62,470 bases of DNA from an uncultured Lachnospiraceae bacterium (lineage in GTDB: Bacteria > Bacillota > Clostridia > Lachnospirales > Lachnospiraceae), in the NCBI GenBank assembly GCA_910577105.1, contig CAJTMB010000018.1, positions 1-62,470 of the forward strand, in the 5' to 3' direction. This document shows positions 26,701 to 34,821 of this stretch, piece after piece; position 1 is the first letter of the stretch, and each line of letters opens with the position of its first letter. The notes under the pieces were generated by a model that ran no database searches, was not told where the DNA came from, and saw only the letters and a list, made by a program, of their open reading frames with translations. A program made the position numbers and the translations under genes.

Positions 26701-29602
26701 CATCCCATTCCACTGCATACACATGATAACCTGTGATATCTTCTCCCTCCGGGAAATTGTAATGGCCTCCGTCCGCCTTGTTGTTCGGCCACAATTCTCC
26801 GAAGTGGATGGTACCGTCAACCACGCCCGGCTGACGTCCCCTTGCTTCCATAATATCTATCTCACCTGACGCCGCCCATGTGGTATAGGTATCCGTAGCA
26901 GGCAGCATCCAGAATGCCGGCCAGAACCCGGAACCTTCCGGCATCTTAATCTTTGCCTCCACCTTTCCGTAGGTAGTTGTATACAAATCTTCCCCGTCCT
27001 GTGTCATGGTGCGGATACGTCCTGACGTATAAGGCTTTCCGCCATAATTTTGCTGTTTTGCCTCAATGGTAAGCACACCGTTATTTACTGTCAGGTTTTC
27101 AGCCCTGTAGTATTCCTGCTCATTGTTACCCCAGCCTGCAACACCGTAATCGGAACCGTCACCAAGCTGATAATCCCATTTTGTCATATCCAGGCCGTTT
27201 CCGCCAAACTCATCGTTCCAGTCCAGAACCCATTTGTCCTGTGTGTATACTACCTGATAGACATCCGCTGCCTCGTAATCGCCTGCCGCAATCTGAATTT
27301 TATAAGTGCCTGCCTGCGTAAAAACGGATTTGTCCAGTACGATAGTCTTATCCGTCACCGTGTATTTATCCGGTGAAAGCGCCGTACCGTTCACCGTAAT
27401 GCCGGTAATGGCTGCTGCAAACTCGGGATTTTCCGTAAAGGTAAGCGTCATGTCACGGCCTACCGCGCTGTGCTCCAGATTTTCCGAAACCGCAATCACA
27501 CCGGAGTTATGCACTTCAGGTGCAGGAAGACTACCCGTATTAACGGATTTTACGCAGTAACCTGCCTGGTCAAATCCCGTTGTGGTTTCAAACATGGAAA
27601 TGTCCTGCAGGGTAACGAAATGCACCCCGCCCTTCGGCGTACCAACCGGGATATCCCTTGCCGGCATACCCAGTCCGATGTAAAACCTGACATTGTCCAC
27701 CGTTTCATTCATAACACCTGTCATGAAAGTAATAGTGGTTCTCTCCCCTGCTTTAACACTGTAGCAATAATGTCCAAGCTGGGTATAAGTGGCTTCACTT
27801 CCTTCTCCGGTAATCTGCTCTAAATGCAGAACCGCAGTCTTATCTACACTGGAAGTGATGTCATAGGTAATGGCATAATTTTTCCCTTCCTCCAGGGTCA
27901 GTCCTGTCTGTTCTGCCCTTGTATGCCACTCCTGCCAGCCTTCATAGCCTGTGATATCATAGGTGAAATTGTTGCTGCCATACCGTGTAATCTCCATGGC
28001 AACCCATTCCTCAGGGTCAAACAGCCCCTTCAGGCCGGAAAAGAGATTTTCTCCCTGCACCTCATAAGAAGGCACTTCCACAGGAGGTGTTACAACAGGC
28101 GCCTGTGGCACAATGCTTACATTGGACACCTGCACACTATGGTTTGCATAAGATTCTCCCTCCATGTTGCCTAAGTATATGTAAAATTTCTGGTTGTTCT
28201 GGTCTGTATCGGCTGTAAAGCTGTAAGAAACAACTGTTTCCTCTCCCGCCTTAACTTCTGCGGTATTCATAAAAATACGCCCGTTATCAAAACCGGTCAT
28301 AACTTTTCTGTCTATCTCGGACAGTACGGTGCAGGTCACATCATAGGTAGTGCCTGCCTTCAGGTTTACACCTTCCTGATAAATGCCGGGATTCCAGTCT
28401 GCGCCGCCGGTATGGACTGCCACTGCCTTGTAATCCTCAAAAGTCACCTGACCGTTTACGCCCCAGCTGCTGCCATCTGCAAAAATACCGTTCTGCAACA
28501 GGTTATTTTCAACAGGCACAGGCGTACTGCCCTGCGTCACTGCCACAACAGATGCGCTCTTAACCGTCACTGTATGCGCTGCATAGGGCTCCTGTCCCTC
28601 CATCTTACCAAGATACAGGTAAAATCTCTGCCCGCTTTCTGCCTCATTCGTGGTAAATTCGTAGGTAACAATAGTATCCTCCCCGGCTGCCACGTCCGCC
28701 GTGTACATATATTTTCTGCCGTTATCAAATCCGACCATAACCTGACGGTCCACACTTGCATTTAGCAGCATACTGACTTTATAGGTGGTTTCCCCCGCAA
28801 GGGCCACCCCGTCCTGATAAAGGCCGGGCATCCAGTCTGCCCCTTCTCCCGCATTGATGGTAAACACTGCCTGATTGTTTTCAATAACTGCCTGGCCGTT
28901 TACGCCCCAGCCGTCCGTGCCGTCAAAAACACCGTTTAAAAGAACATTTCCCTTAACGTCAATTACGGGCGTGTCTCCGGTTCCGTTTCCGCCGGTACTG
29001 CCGCCCTCATTTCCTTCGCCTTCACCCTCGTTTCCGCTTCCTTCGTTTCCGCCGCCGATGGCAGTAAGGCTTACATTCTTTATAGTAACATCGTGGGCTT
29101 CATAAGGTTCATCCCCATCCATCTTGCCCAGATATATGTATATTTTGTGGTTTCCGTTCTCAGCCGGTGTAAATTCAAAAGTAAAGACGCTGTCCTGTCC
29201 CGCTGTTACACTCTGTACACTTTTATATACCCTTGCAGGGTCATCTGCCACCATGATTTTCCTGTCAATTTCCGCATTGACCGTCATGGTAAACCGATAA
29301 GTCACGCCCCCCGTCAGGGCAATCCCATCCTGAAAAATACCCGGATTCCAGTCCGCGCCTTCCGCCGGACCCACATGCACGAGGGCGCTGCTGCCTGTAT
29401 ACTCCACATTGCCGTTCTGCCCCCATCCGCTGCCATCCGCAAAGGCTCCGTTCTGAATCAGGTTTTGCCCTGTCTCTGTGCCGGCGCCTTCTTCAGCATG
29501 GACAACACCAAGGCTGCCGAAGCTCTCGAACATAGGGGATGCCCACAGCAGAAATGCCAGGACAAATGCCCATGCCCTCATAAATTTTCTCCTTTTTTTC
29601 AT
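23723..29602 (-). CDS. Giant cell-surface GH16 beta-1,3-glucanase with multiple carbohydrate-binding modules
   Basis: A 1959-residue secreted enzyme. A signal peptide ends near VHAEE. Three CBM4-like beta-sandwich repeats, each opening with an NLIQNG or NLLQNG-type motif, lie at about 48, 217 and 376. A related module lies near 530, then an Ig-like domain. The GH16 domain (about 808-1055) has catalytic signature EIDIME with E914 as nucleophile and E919 as acid/base. After it come about four more CBM4-like modules with an Ig-like domain, an Asp, Glu, Gln and Asn-rich linker, and a C-terminal membrane helix (WLVFGALASAAIILFVIV) ending in KSEKEE. There is no LPXTG motif, so anchoring is by the helix. 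The ATG at 29602 follows GGGAGG. It should cut laminarin-type glucans for the importer downstream. Confidence 0.9.
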   Translation of the reverse strand: MKKRRKFMRAWAFVLAFLLWASPMFESFGSLGVVHAEEGAGTETGQNLIQNGAFADGSGWGQNGNVEYTGSSALVHVGPAEGADWNPGIFQDGIALTGGVTYRFTMTVNAEIDRKIMVADDPARVYKSVQSVTAGQDSVFTFEFTPAENGNHKIYIYLGKMDGDEPYEAHDVTIKNVSLTAIGGGNEGSGNEGEGEGNEGGSTGGNGTGDTPVIDVKGNVLLNGVFDGTDGWGVNGQAVIENNQAVFTINAGEGADWMPGLYQDGVALAGETTYKVSMLLNASVDRQVMVGFDNGRKYMYTADVAAGEDTIVTYEFTTNEAESGQRFYLYLGKMEGQEPYAAHTVTVKSASVVAVTQGSTPVPVENNLLQNGIFADGSSWGVNGQVTFEDYKAVAVHTGGADWNPGIYQEGVNLKAGTTYDVTCTVLSEIDRKVMTGFDNGRIFMNTAEVKAGEETVVSYSFTADTDQNNQKFYIYLGNMEGESYANHSVQVSNVSIVPQAPVVTPPVEVPSYEVQGENLFSGLKGLFDPEEWVAMEITRYGSNNFTYDITGYEGWQEWHTRAEQTGLTLEEGKNYAITYDITSSVDKTAVLHLEQITGEGSEATYTQLGHYCYSVKAGERTTITFMTGVMNETVDNVRFYIGLGMPARDIPVGTPKGGVHFVTLQDISMFETTTGFDQAGYCVKSVNTGSLPAPEVHNSGVIAVSENLEHSAVGRDMTLTFTENPEFAAAITGITVNGTALSPDKYTVTDKTIVLDKSVFTQAGTYKIQIAAGDYEAADVYQVVYTQDKWVLDWNDEFGGNGLDMTKWDYQLGDGSDYGVAGWGNNEQEYYRAENLTVNNGVLTIEAKQQNYGGKPYTSGRIRTMTQDGEDLYTTTYGKVEAKIKMPEGSGFWPAFWMLPATDTYTTWAASGEIDIMEARGRQPGVVDGTIHFGELWPNNKADGGHYNFPEGEDITGYHVYAVEWDVDSITWYVDGHEYCTLTNWYAKGNGEPSNYAYPAPFDEPFYILLNLAVGGSYDGNVLPSGADFPASMEVDYVRVYKNADGYDTDNIEIPVAEKDTEAFESYVCDAEGNFLTDKNFDTVNTGAITDGNVSPEARDWYFLVGSYGGAATISKKKVDDKTYAAVNVTAGGSQNYAVQLLQHFPLAENYSYEISFDAYASKERDITVKAAGDGDNSWAAYSNAFTANLTTKPAHYSYQFTMGAKSDPTARLEFNMGLDTGTVYIANVKVTQTEIKVDNDGAKAPLENGNHVYNGSFTLGNDRLDYWHVEGGIGTGAGNDKKLVLVPNAGSAKAYQMGIELLQSDTYELSFTAAGESGKIVSVKLTGEDGEYASGELALTGGTDKKTFTFTMPEGVSTDSAVLTFTVDGRTVLDDVSIIRKTNHNVDYSDIKVYPVSNGDFEQGAAGWSTYGTDMGVLSEDGNQFGYATAGPSGNAWDKMLIYAGVSLTQGLTYEVSFRAKADVDNQTVEAKLENASYVAAFAQKFTVGLEWQEYTYTFKSSLQGAADFKYLLAYADTQGRIYFDDLEIKVVGAEIGKAPAFASNGAVREGKRAIFTYGEDAGWEAAEKTVYVDGVKVPEHRVIWDMENNTLSLKALSFPGTGTHRVRIAAAGYDYIETEQTIIAADGSVLANGDFANGTDGWSFWAIEDAPGNACAELDVEDGKAHVAFKWAGHSTWGPATWTIQFSNQNVALVKGKEYILTFDASSTLDRSIEVWGKGAAETLLGSVELQEETGQYTIRFTADADLYEYIQFRLGTTADTMDAHDLYFDNVKLIAADEADVDMTPDDPDDVDDTDDENNSGDAEDDKGNGTQSGEQTNTGNQAANGSQSGSSNQKAQSENGKERMSGPQEEVKEPWANRQRTESSRQEKTQDASDAEQDETAEAEEVEEKTEESTKDTGTGNGGGIKEIEEEETPLSNENLESGSHHTVIWLVFGALASAAIILFVIVRKSEKEE

Positions 29603-29723
29603 AAAAAATAACCTCCCTTTATACTGCTACCCAATACATTACTTTACTAGGATAGCAATTTAAAGAAAGGTTAAAAGTAAGTTCCTTTTAAAAAAAGTGT
29701 CTTTTTTTTAGTACAATCTTATA

Positions 29724-31091
29724 TTAACTCATCCGGTCAATAGCTTCCTGCACATTTGCGACACCGATGATACGGATTCCCTCCACTTCTTTTAAGGAAT
29801 CCGCATTGGCTTTCGGCAGGATACAAACAGTAAAGCCCAGCTTTTTTGCCTCCTGAAGCCTCTTTTCCGACATGCTTACCGCACGAACTTCCCCACTGAG
29901 GCCAACTTCCCCGAATACCATCATTTTTTCATCCACGGGACAATTTTTAAAGCTGGAAGTGATTGCCAGCACAATTCCCAAATCCACCGCCGGTTCCTGT
30001 ATTTTCATACCGCCGGCAATATTCAGATAAGCGTCGCACCCCGCAAGCTGTAAGCCCATCCGCTTTTCCAGCACAGCCATCAATAAATTGACCCTGTTGA
30101 TATCGGTGCCGGTAGTCTGGCGGCGCGGAATGCCAAAGCTGCTGTGGCAGACAAGCGCCTGTACCTCTATCATCAGGGGGCGGGTGCCTTCCAATGCGCA
30201 TGCCACCACACAGCCGCTTGCGCCTTTCGGTCTCCCCTTCAGCATATACTCGGAAGGGTTTTTCACCTCCGCAAGGCCTTCTTCCCTCATCTCAAAAGCG
30301 CCGATTTCATTGGTGGAGCCAAAACGGTTTTTCACACCGCGCAAAATCCTGTAGGAAGCATACCTGTCCCCCTCAAAGTACAGCACCGTATCCACCATAT
30401 GTTCCAGCACTCTGGGTCCGGCAACCGTTCCTTCCTTAGTCACATGCCCCACAATAAAAACGGAAACCCCCAGCCCTTTTGCCAGACCCAGCAATACGGC
30501 GGTGGACTCCCTTACCTGTGATACGCTGCCCGGGGCCGAAGAAATGCTTTCCTGAAACATGGTCTGAATGGAATCAATAATAACTACCCCGGGCTGGTAT
30601 TTCCTAATGGTTTCCTCAATCATATCCAGATTGGTTTCACAAAGCAGGAGAAAAGAATCGCTGAAACTGCCGATACGGTCCGCCCGCATTTTAATCTGCT
30701 TCAAAGACTCTTCCCCGGATATGTAAAGCACCTTTCTGCCGTTTTCCGAAAGAAGACGGCACACCTGCAAAAGCAGGGTGGACTTGCCGATTCCCGGGTC
30801 TCCTCCCACAAGTATGAGGGAGCCGGACACAATGCCGCCTCCCAAAACCCTGTCAAGCTCTTCTATTCCTGTGCTGATTCTGTCATCTTCCTTTGTGATA
30901 ATTTCCGATAATCGGGCAGGCTCCTGCCTTATCACGCCCCCGTTTGCGTTTTTTTTCATGGAAGCCGTGGTTATCTGCTCTTCCACAAAGGTATTCCATT
31001 CCCTGCACCCCGGACACTGCCCCATCCATTTGGGAGATTCATATCCGCAGCTTTGGCAGAAAAAAACCGTGCTCTTTTTACCCTTTGCCAT
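29724..31091 (-). CDS. radA: DNA repair protein RadA (Sms)
   Basis: A 455-residue RecA-like ATPase that promotes branch migration and processing of recombination intermediates. It has the N-terminal four-Cys zinc finger (CQSCGYESPKWMGQCPGC), Walker A GGDPGIGKST, the RadA-specific KNRFG motif and a C-terminal Lon-protease-like domain. The length is normal for the family. It lies downstream of clpC with one small conserved gene between, echoing the clpC-radA order common in Firmicutes. Confidence 0.97.
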   Translation of the reverse strand: MAKGKKSTVFFCQSCGYESPKWMGQCPGCREWNTFVEEQITTASMKKNANGGVIRQEPARLSEIITKEDDRISTGIEELDRVLGGGIVSGSLILVGGDPGIGKSTLLLQVCRLLSENGRKVLYISGEESLKQIKMRADRIGSFSDSFLLLCETNLDMIEETIRKYQPGVVIIDSIQTMFQESISSAPGSVSQVRESTAVLLGLAKGLGVSVFIVGHVTKEGTVAGPRVLEHMVDTVLYFEGDRYASYRILRGVKNRFGSTNEIGAFEMREEGLAEVKNPSEYMLKGRPKGASGCVVACALEGTRPLMIEVQALVCHSSFGIPRRQTTGTDINRVNLLMAVLEKRMGLQLAGCDAYLNIAGGMKIQEPAVDLGIVLAITSSFKNCPVDEKMMVFGEVGLSGEVRAVSMSEKRLQEAKKLGFTVCILPKANADSLKEVEGIRIIGVANVQEAIDRMS

Positions 31092-31121
31092 TTTTGTCCC
31101 CGTTTCTGTGCACGCCCGTGC

Positions 31122-31535
31122 TTATGCCTGTATCACTTTGACGGGAACCTCACCGGCAGTGCCAAGTTCCACGCTCAGGCTCAGCTTTCCGCCAAGTCCC
31201 GTGCTCATCCTGCCTATGCTTGTACCTCCCACAAACACTTCATATTCCGTATCTTCCTTCAGACCGATGGTAATTTGGGAGTCTTCGTTTCCCTCGGCGA
31301 TAAATTCCACACCTTTATCCGTTTCCCTAAATTCCAGCACACTGGTTCCGGGTACGGATTCATAAAGAAACATGCCATCCTTTTCCAGTTTCGTCATTGC
31401 CTGATAAGTTTTGACTTTGTAAACATCCCCCGCCTGAAGGGACTCTTCCTTTTTAGCTTTTTGTGCCAGTTTGTGATTACCGAAGCTGATTGCCCCGTCT
31501 TCTTCCGCGCGCAGTAATTCTTCCACGATTGCCAT
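31122..31535 (-). CDS. Conserved protein of unknown function between clpC and radA
   Basis: A 137-residue soluble protein without signal peptide or membrane segment. The first 60 residues look helical (MAIVEELLRAEEDGAISFGN); the rest is predicted beta-rich with Gly turns (FVGGTSIGRMSTGLGGKLSLSVEL). The start ATG has GGAGG upstream on the minus strand. It precedes radA by 30 bp in the same direction and may be co-transcribed. I do not recognise a family with known function. The ending resembles proteins loosely annotated as endosialidase-like in Lachnospiraceae, with no catalytic evidence. Confidence 0.75.
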   Translation of the reverse strand: MAIVEELLRAEEDGAISFGNHKLAQKAKKEESLQAGDVYKVKTYQAMTKLEKDGMFLYESVPGTSVLEFRETDKGVEFIAEGNEDSQITIGLKEDTEYEVFVGGTSIGRMSTGLGGKLSLSVELGTAGEVPVKVIQA

Positions 31536-31629
31536 CTGTATATCCTCCTGATTAAAGGGTCCTCTGCCCTGTGCCTATACCAATAGTATAATATATCCTG
31601 CCCTTACTTTCTACTGTAAATTTATCGAA

Positions 31630-31814
31630 GTTTCCGCATTTTTCATTGCGGCGTCCCCGGCGTGCATTTGATTCCATAAAGGACCGTGTAAAAACGCTGG
31701 TACTTGGAGGTTGTCTTTAAACCTCCTATGTACCACTGCGTTTTTACCCGAGCGGGAGCGTGTCCTGTTGGAACAAATGCACGCCGGGGACGCCGCAATG
31801 AAAAATGCGGAAAC
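31630..31814. repeat. Long palindromic repeat, family A, full copy
   Basis: Outer arms of 41 bp (31630-31670 and 31774-31814) are perfect inverted repeats. Inside, further nested stems form, including TTCCA..AGGAC with its complement, GTAAAAACGC, TGGTAC and GGAGGTT. The whole 185 bp folds as one long hairpin. It fills the gap after clpC. The left arm recurs at 62421-62470. No open reading frame is present. Confidence 0.9.
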
Positions 31815-31823
31815 CTGCTGAAT

Positions 31824-34271
31824 TTAAGAAACCGGCGCTACCGTAAAAGTAACTTTTTCTCCCTTGTAACCTGCGGTCACCGTATCCCCCTGCTTAACGG
31901 CGCCCTTAAGGATTTCTTCTGCAAGAGAATCCTCCACCACCGACTGAATTGCTCTCTTTAACGGTCTTGCACCCATCTTCTTGTCTGCATACTTCTTAAC
32001 AAGGTGTTCTTTTAACGCCGGGGAAAGCTTTAACTTAATGCCCATCTGCTGTTCACACCTGCCGGAGAGATTGCGGGAGAGCAGCGCTACGATTTCCTTC
32101 ATGTTTTCCCCGGTAAGCTGGTGGAATACCATGATTTCATCGATACGGTTGATAAATTCCGGTTTGAAGGCCTTTTTTACCTCCTCCATAACACCCGATT
32201 TCATTTTTTCATAATCTTTCTTTTCATTGCTCTCTGCTGCAAAGCCCAGATTTTTGGGGTCGACAATCCTCTGTGCCCCCGCGTTGGAAGTCATAATCAG
32301 CACCGTATTCTTGAAACTGACCTTCCTTCCTTTGGAATCGGTAATATGCCCGTCATCCAGAACCTGTAAAAGCACATTGAATACATCGGGATGCGCTTTT
32401 TCAATTTCATCAAACAGGACAACGGAATAGGGATTGCGGCGCACCTTTTCGCTGAGCTGTCCGCCTTCGTCAAAACCCACATAGCCGGGCGGAGAGCCAA
32501 TCATTTTGGAAACGGAATGTCCTTCCATATACTCTGACATATCCACCCTGATTAAAGCATTCTCAGAGCCGAACATAGCTTCTGCAAGCGCCTTGGAGAG
32601 CTCTGTTTTTCCCACACCGGTGGGTCCAAGAAACAGAAACGAACCAATAGGCCTGTTCGGGTCCTTGAGACCGACCCTTCCCCTGCGCATGGCCCTTGCA
32701 ACCGCCTTTACAGCTTCCTCCTGCCCGATAACGCGTTTGTGGAGAACGGACTCCAGTTTCAGAAGCCTTTCGCTTTCTTTTTCAGCAAGCTTTTTTACCG
32801 GTATCCTGGTCCACATGGAAACCACTTCGGCAATCTCATTTTCACCCACTGTGTATTCATGCGCAAGTTCTGTTTCTTCCTGCTTTTTCTTCATGCGCTC
32901 ATACTTTTTAATCAGTTCATCCTGCTCTCTTTTGATTTCCCCCGCCTGTTCAAAGTTTTCCATACGGATGGAACGCTCAATCTGCACATCTTTCTTTTTG
33001 ATTTCATCAAAAAGCGCCTGCTGTTTCTCCGGCACCTTTCCCGCATGCAGCCGGACTGCCGCCGAAGCCTCATCAATCAAATCTATCGCCTTATCCGGCA
33101 GGTTTCTGTCATTGATATACCGCTCCGACAGTTTCACTGCCGCCTCTATCGCCTCCTGCTGTATCGTTACACGGTGATGCTGTTCATACTTATGCCTGAT
33201 TCCCGTAAGAATCCGAACAGCCGCCTCCACATCCGGCTCCTCCACATTGATGGGCTGAAACCTTCTTTCCAATGCCGCATCTTTTTCCACATATTTACGG
33301 TATTCCGTAATCGTGGTGGCTCCTATCAGCTGGATTTCGCCCCTTGCCAGGGACGGTTTTAAAATATTGGAAGCATCAATGGCTCCCTCCGCGCCCCCCG
33401 CACCGATAATGGTATGCAGTTCATCCAAAAACAGGATTACATTGCCGTCATCTATTACTTCCTTTATTACTTTTTTAATTCTTTCCTCAAATTCACCACG
33501 GTACTTGCTGCCGGCAACCATGCCCGACAAATCCAGTGTAACCACCCTTTTGTCTTTTACCGTAAAAGGCACATCCCCTGACACAATACGGAGTGCCAGC
33601 CCTTCTACTACCGCTGTTTTTCCAACCCCCGGCTCCCCAATCAGGCACGGGTTATTTTTGGTACGCCTGCTGAGTATCTGGATGACCCTCTGTATTTCTT
33701 CCTCTCGTCCGATTACGGGGTCCAGCCTGCCTTCCTTTGCCATGGCAGTCAAGTCCCTGCTGTACTGGGAAAGGGTGGATGCATTCTTCCTGCCCTGTCT
33801 GCTCTTTGCCAAATCTTCCTTATAAAGACTGGCATCCGCTCCCATCGCAATCACTACATCAATATAAATTTTCTGCGTGGAAACACCCAAAGTGTTCAAA
33901 AGTCGTACTGCGACATTTTCCCCTTCTTTGATGATAGCCATCAGAATGTGCTCGGTACCTGTATATTTTTCACCAAACCGGTCCGCCTGCCTGTGTGCTT
34001 CCTCCAAAACCTTGGCTGCCCTGGGAGAATAAACTTCCCTGTCCCTCAATCCAATCTGGCCGTCCAGGGAAATTAAATCCTGTATCATGTCAATGACTTT
34101 CATTTCATCTACACCGTTATCATACAGTACCCTTGCCGCTACCCCGGTTTTCTCCTGCATCAGTCCTACCAGTATGTGTTCGGTGCCCACATACCCCTGT
34201 TTCAGCTTTTTTGCCATCTTTTCCGCAAGAAAAAGCGCTGTTCTGGCCTTAGCCGTAAATTGTGGCTGCAT
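31824..34271 (-). CDS. clpC: ATP-dependent Clp protease ATP-binding subunit ClpC
   Basis: An 815-residue Hsp100 unfoldase that feeds substrates to ClpP. The order is an N-terminal double Clp repeat (FTAKARTALFLAE onwards), AAA-1 with Walker A GEPGVGKT, a middle domain with a UVR-like segment (SIRMENFEQAGEIKREQDEL), AAA-2 with Walker A GPTGVGKT, and a C-terminal D2-small domain. The ATG at 34271 is preferred over TTG 34277 because GGAGG is nine bases away. It overlaps the TGA of the GntR gene by one base, so translation is coupled. The usual ctsR, mcsA and mcsB genes are absent here. Confidence 0.97.
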   Translation of the reverse strand: MQPQFTAKARTALFLAEKMAKKLKQGYVGTEHILVGLMQEKTGVAARVLYDNGVDEMKVIDMIQDLISLDGQIGLRDREVYSPRAAKVLEEAHRQADRFGEKYTGTEHILMAIIKEGENVAVRLLNTLGVSTQKIYIDVVIAMGADASLYKEDLAKSRQGRKNASTLSQYSRDLTAMAKEGRLDPVIGREEEIQRVIQILSRRTKNNPCLIGEPGVGKTAVVEGLALRIVSGDVPFTVKDKRVVTLDLSGMVAGSKYRGEFEERIKKVIKEVIDDGNVILFLDELHTIIGAGGAEGAIDASNILKPSLARGEIQLIGATTITEYRKYVEKDAALERRFQPINVEEPDVEAAVRILTGIRHKYEQHHRVTIQQEAIEAAVKLSERYINDRNLPDKAIDLIDEASAAVRLHAGKVPEKQQALFDEIKKKDVQIERSIRMENFEQAGEIKREQDELIKKYERMKKKQEETELAHEYTVGENEIAEVVSMWTRIPVKKLAEKESERLLKLESVLHKRVIGQEEAVKAVARAMRRGRVGLKDPNRPIGSFLFLGPTGVGKTELSKALAEAMFGSENALIRVDMSEYMEGHSVSKMIGSPPGYVGFDEGGQLSEKVRRNPYSVVLFDEIEKAHPDVFNVLLQVLDDGHITDSKGRKVSFKNTVLIMTSNAGAQRIVDPKNLGFAAESNEKKDYEKMKSGVMEEVKKAFKPEFINRIDEIMVFHQLTGENMKEIVALLSRNLSGRCEQQMGIKLKLSPALKEHLVKKYADKKMGARPLKRAIQSVVEDSLAEEILKGAVKQGDTVTAGYKGEKVTFTVAPVS

Positions 34272-34648
34272 CAGCAATGTCCTCCATAATTCTCATATAT
34301 TTCATCAATCAAAGCGTGTACTTCATCTTTGGAAATGTTTTTGCAGCTGCTCTTTGCAAGTATCACCTGTAATTCCCTGCGCAGCTGCCTGACCGCCTCC
34401 ACCCTGTCAATATCCACGGCAATCACTGCCCCACGCCTCCTGTCCACTTTTACATAACCTTCCTGTTTTAAAACCGTGTAAGCCTTGTTAACCGTATGCA
34501 TGTTAATCCCTATGGTTTCAGCCAGCTGGCGGACGGATGGAAGCTGTTCTCCCTCCCGGAATCGGGAAGTCGCAATACCCAGAATAATCTGATTCCGAAG
34601 CTGTAAATACAAGGCTTCGTCACTGTTAAAATCAATCTCAATTATCAT
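34271..34648 (-). CDS. GntR-family regulator (YtrA type) upstream of clpC
   Basis: A 125-residue repressor-type protein. The N-terminal winged HTH contains LYLQLRNQIILGIATSRF and the family motif EGEQLPSVRQLAETIGIN. A short C-terminal helical extension of about 50 residues fits the YtrA subgroup, which has no large effector domain. The start MIIEIDF was chosen because AAGGAAGG lies just upstream. It heads the clpC operon, in the position normally held by ctsR in Firmicutes. A palindrome over its own -10 region suggests autoregulation and control of clpC. Confidence 0.88.
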   Translation of the reverse strand: MIIEIDFNSDEALYLQLRNQIILGIATSRFREGEQLPSVRQLAETIGINMHTVNKAYTVLKQEGYVKVDRRRGAVIAVDIDRVEAVRQLRRELQVILAKSSCKNISKDEVHALIDEIYENYGGHC

Positions 34649-34669
34649 GGCACACCCTTCCTTTCCGAT

Positions 34670-34708
34670 TGTTATACAAATATTATAACAGGAAAAGTGG
34701 CATGTCAA
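34670..34708 (-). promoter_or_regulatory. Promoter and palindromic operator of gntR-clpC
   Basis: On the minus strand TTGACA (34708-34703), a 17-bp spacer and TAATAT (34685-34680) form a strong promoter. TGTTATA (34670-34676) and TATAACA (34684-34690) are inverted arms with a 7-bp spacer covering the -10 and start region, a likely site for the GntR protein. Confidence 0.65.
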
Positions 34709-34772
34709 CCGACACATTTCAAATTTATGTTTTTTTTAGATTCGGAAGGAGGAAGCCCTACCGAATCTTTAT

Positions 34773-34809
34773 CAAAAAACAGTTCCGAAGGCATTCCTGC
34801 CCCGGAACC
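34773..34809 (-). terminator. Terminator of the SH3 protein gene
   Basis: On the minus strand a GTTCCG-based GC-rich stem is followed by TGTTTTTTG. A second stem, AGATTCGG/CCGAATCT, lies just downstream (34738-34770). Confidence 0.7.
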
Positions 34810-34821
34810 GTCATTTGTTTT

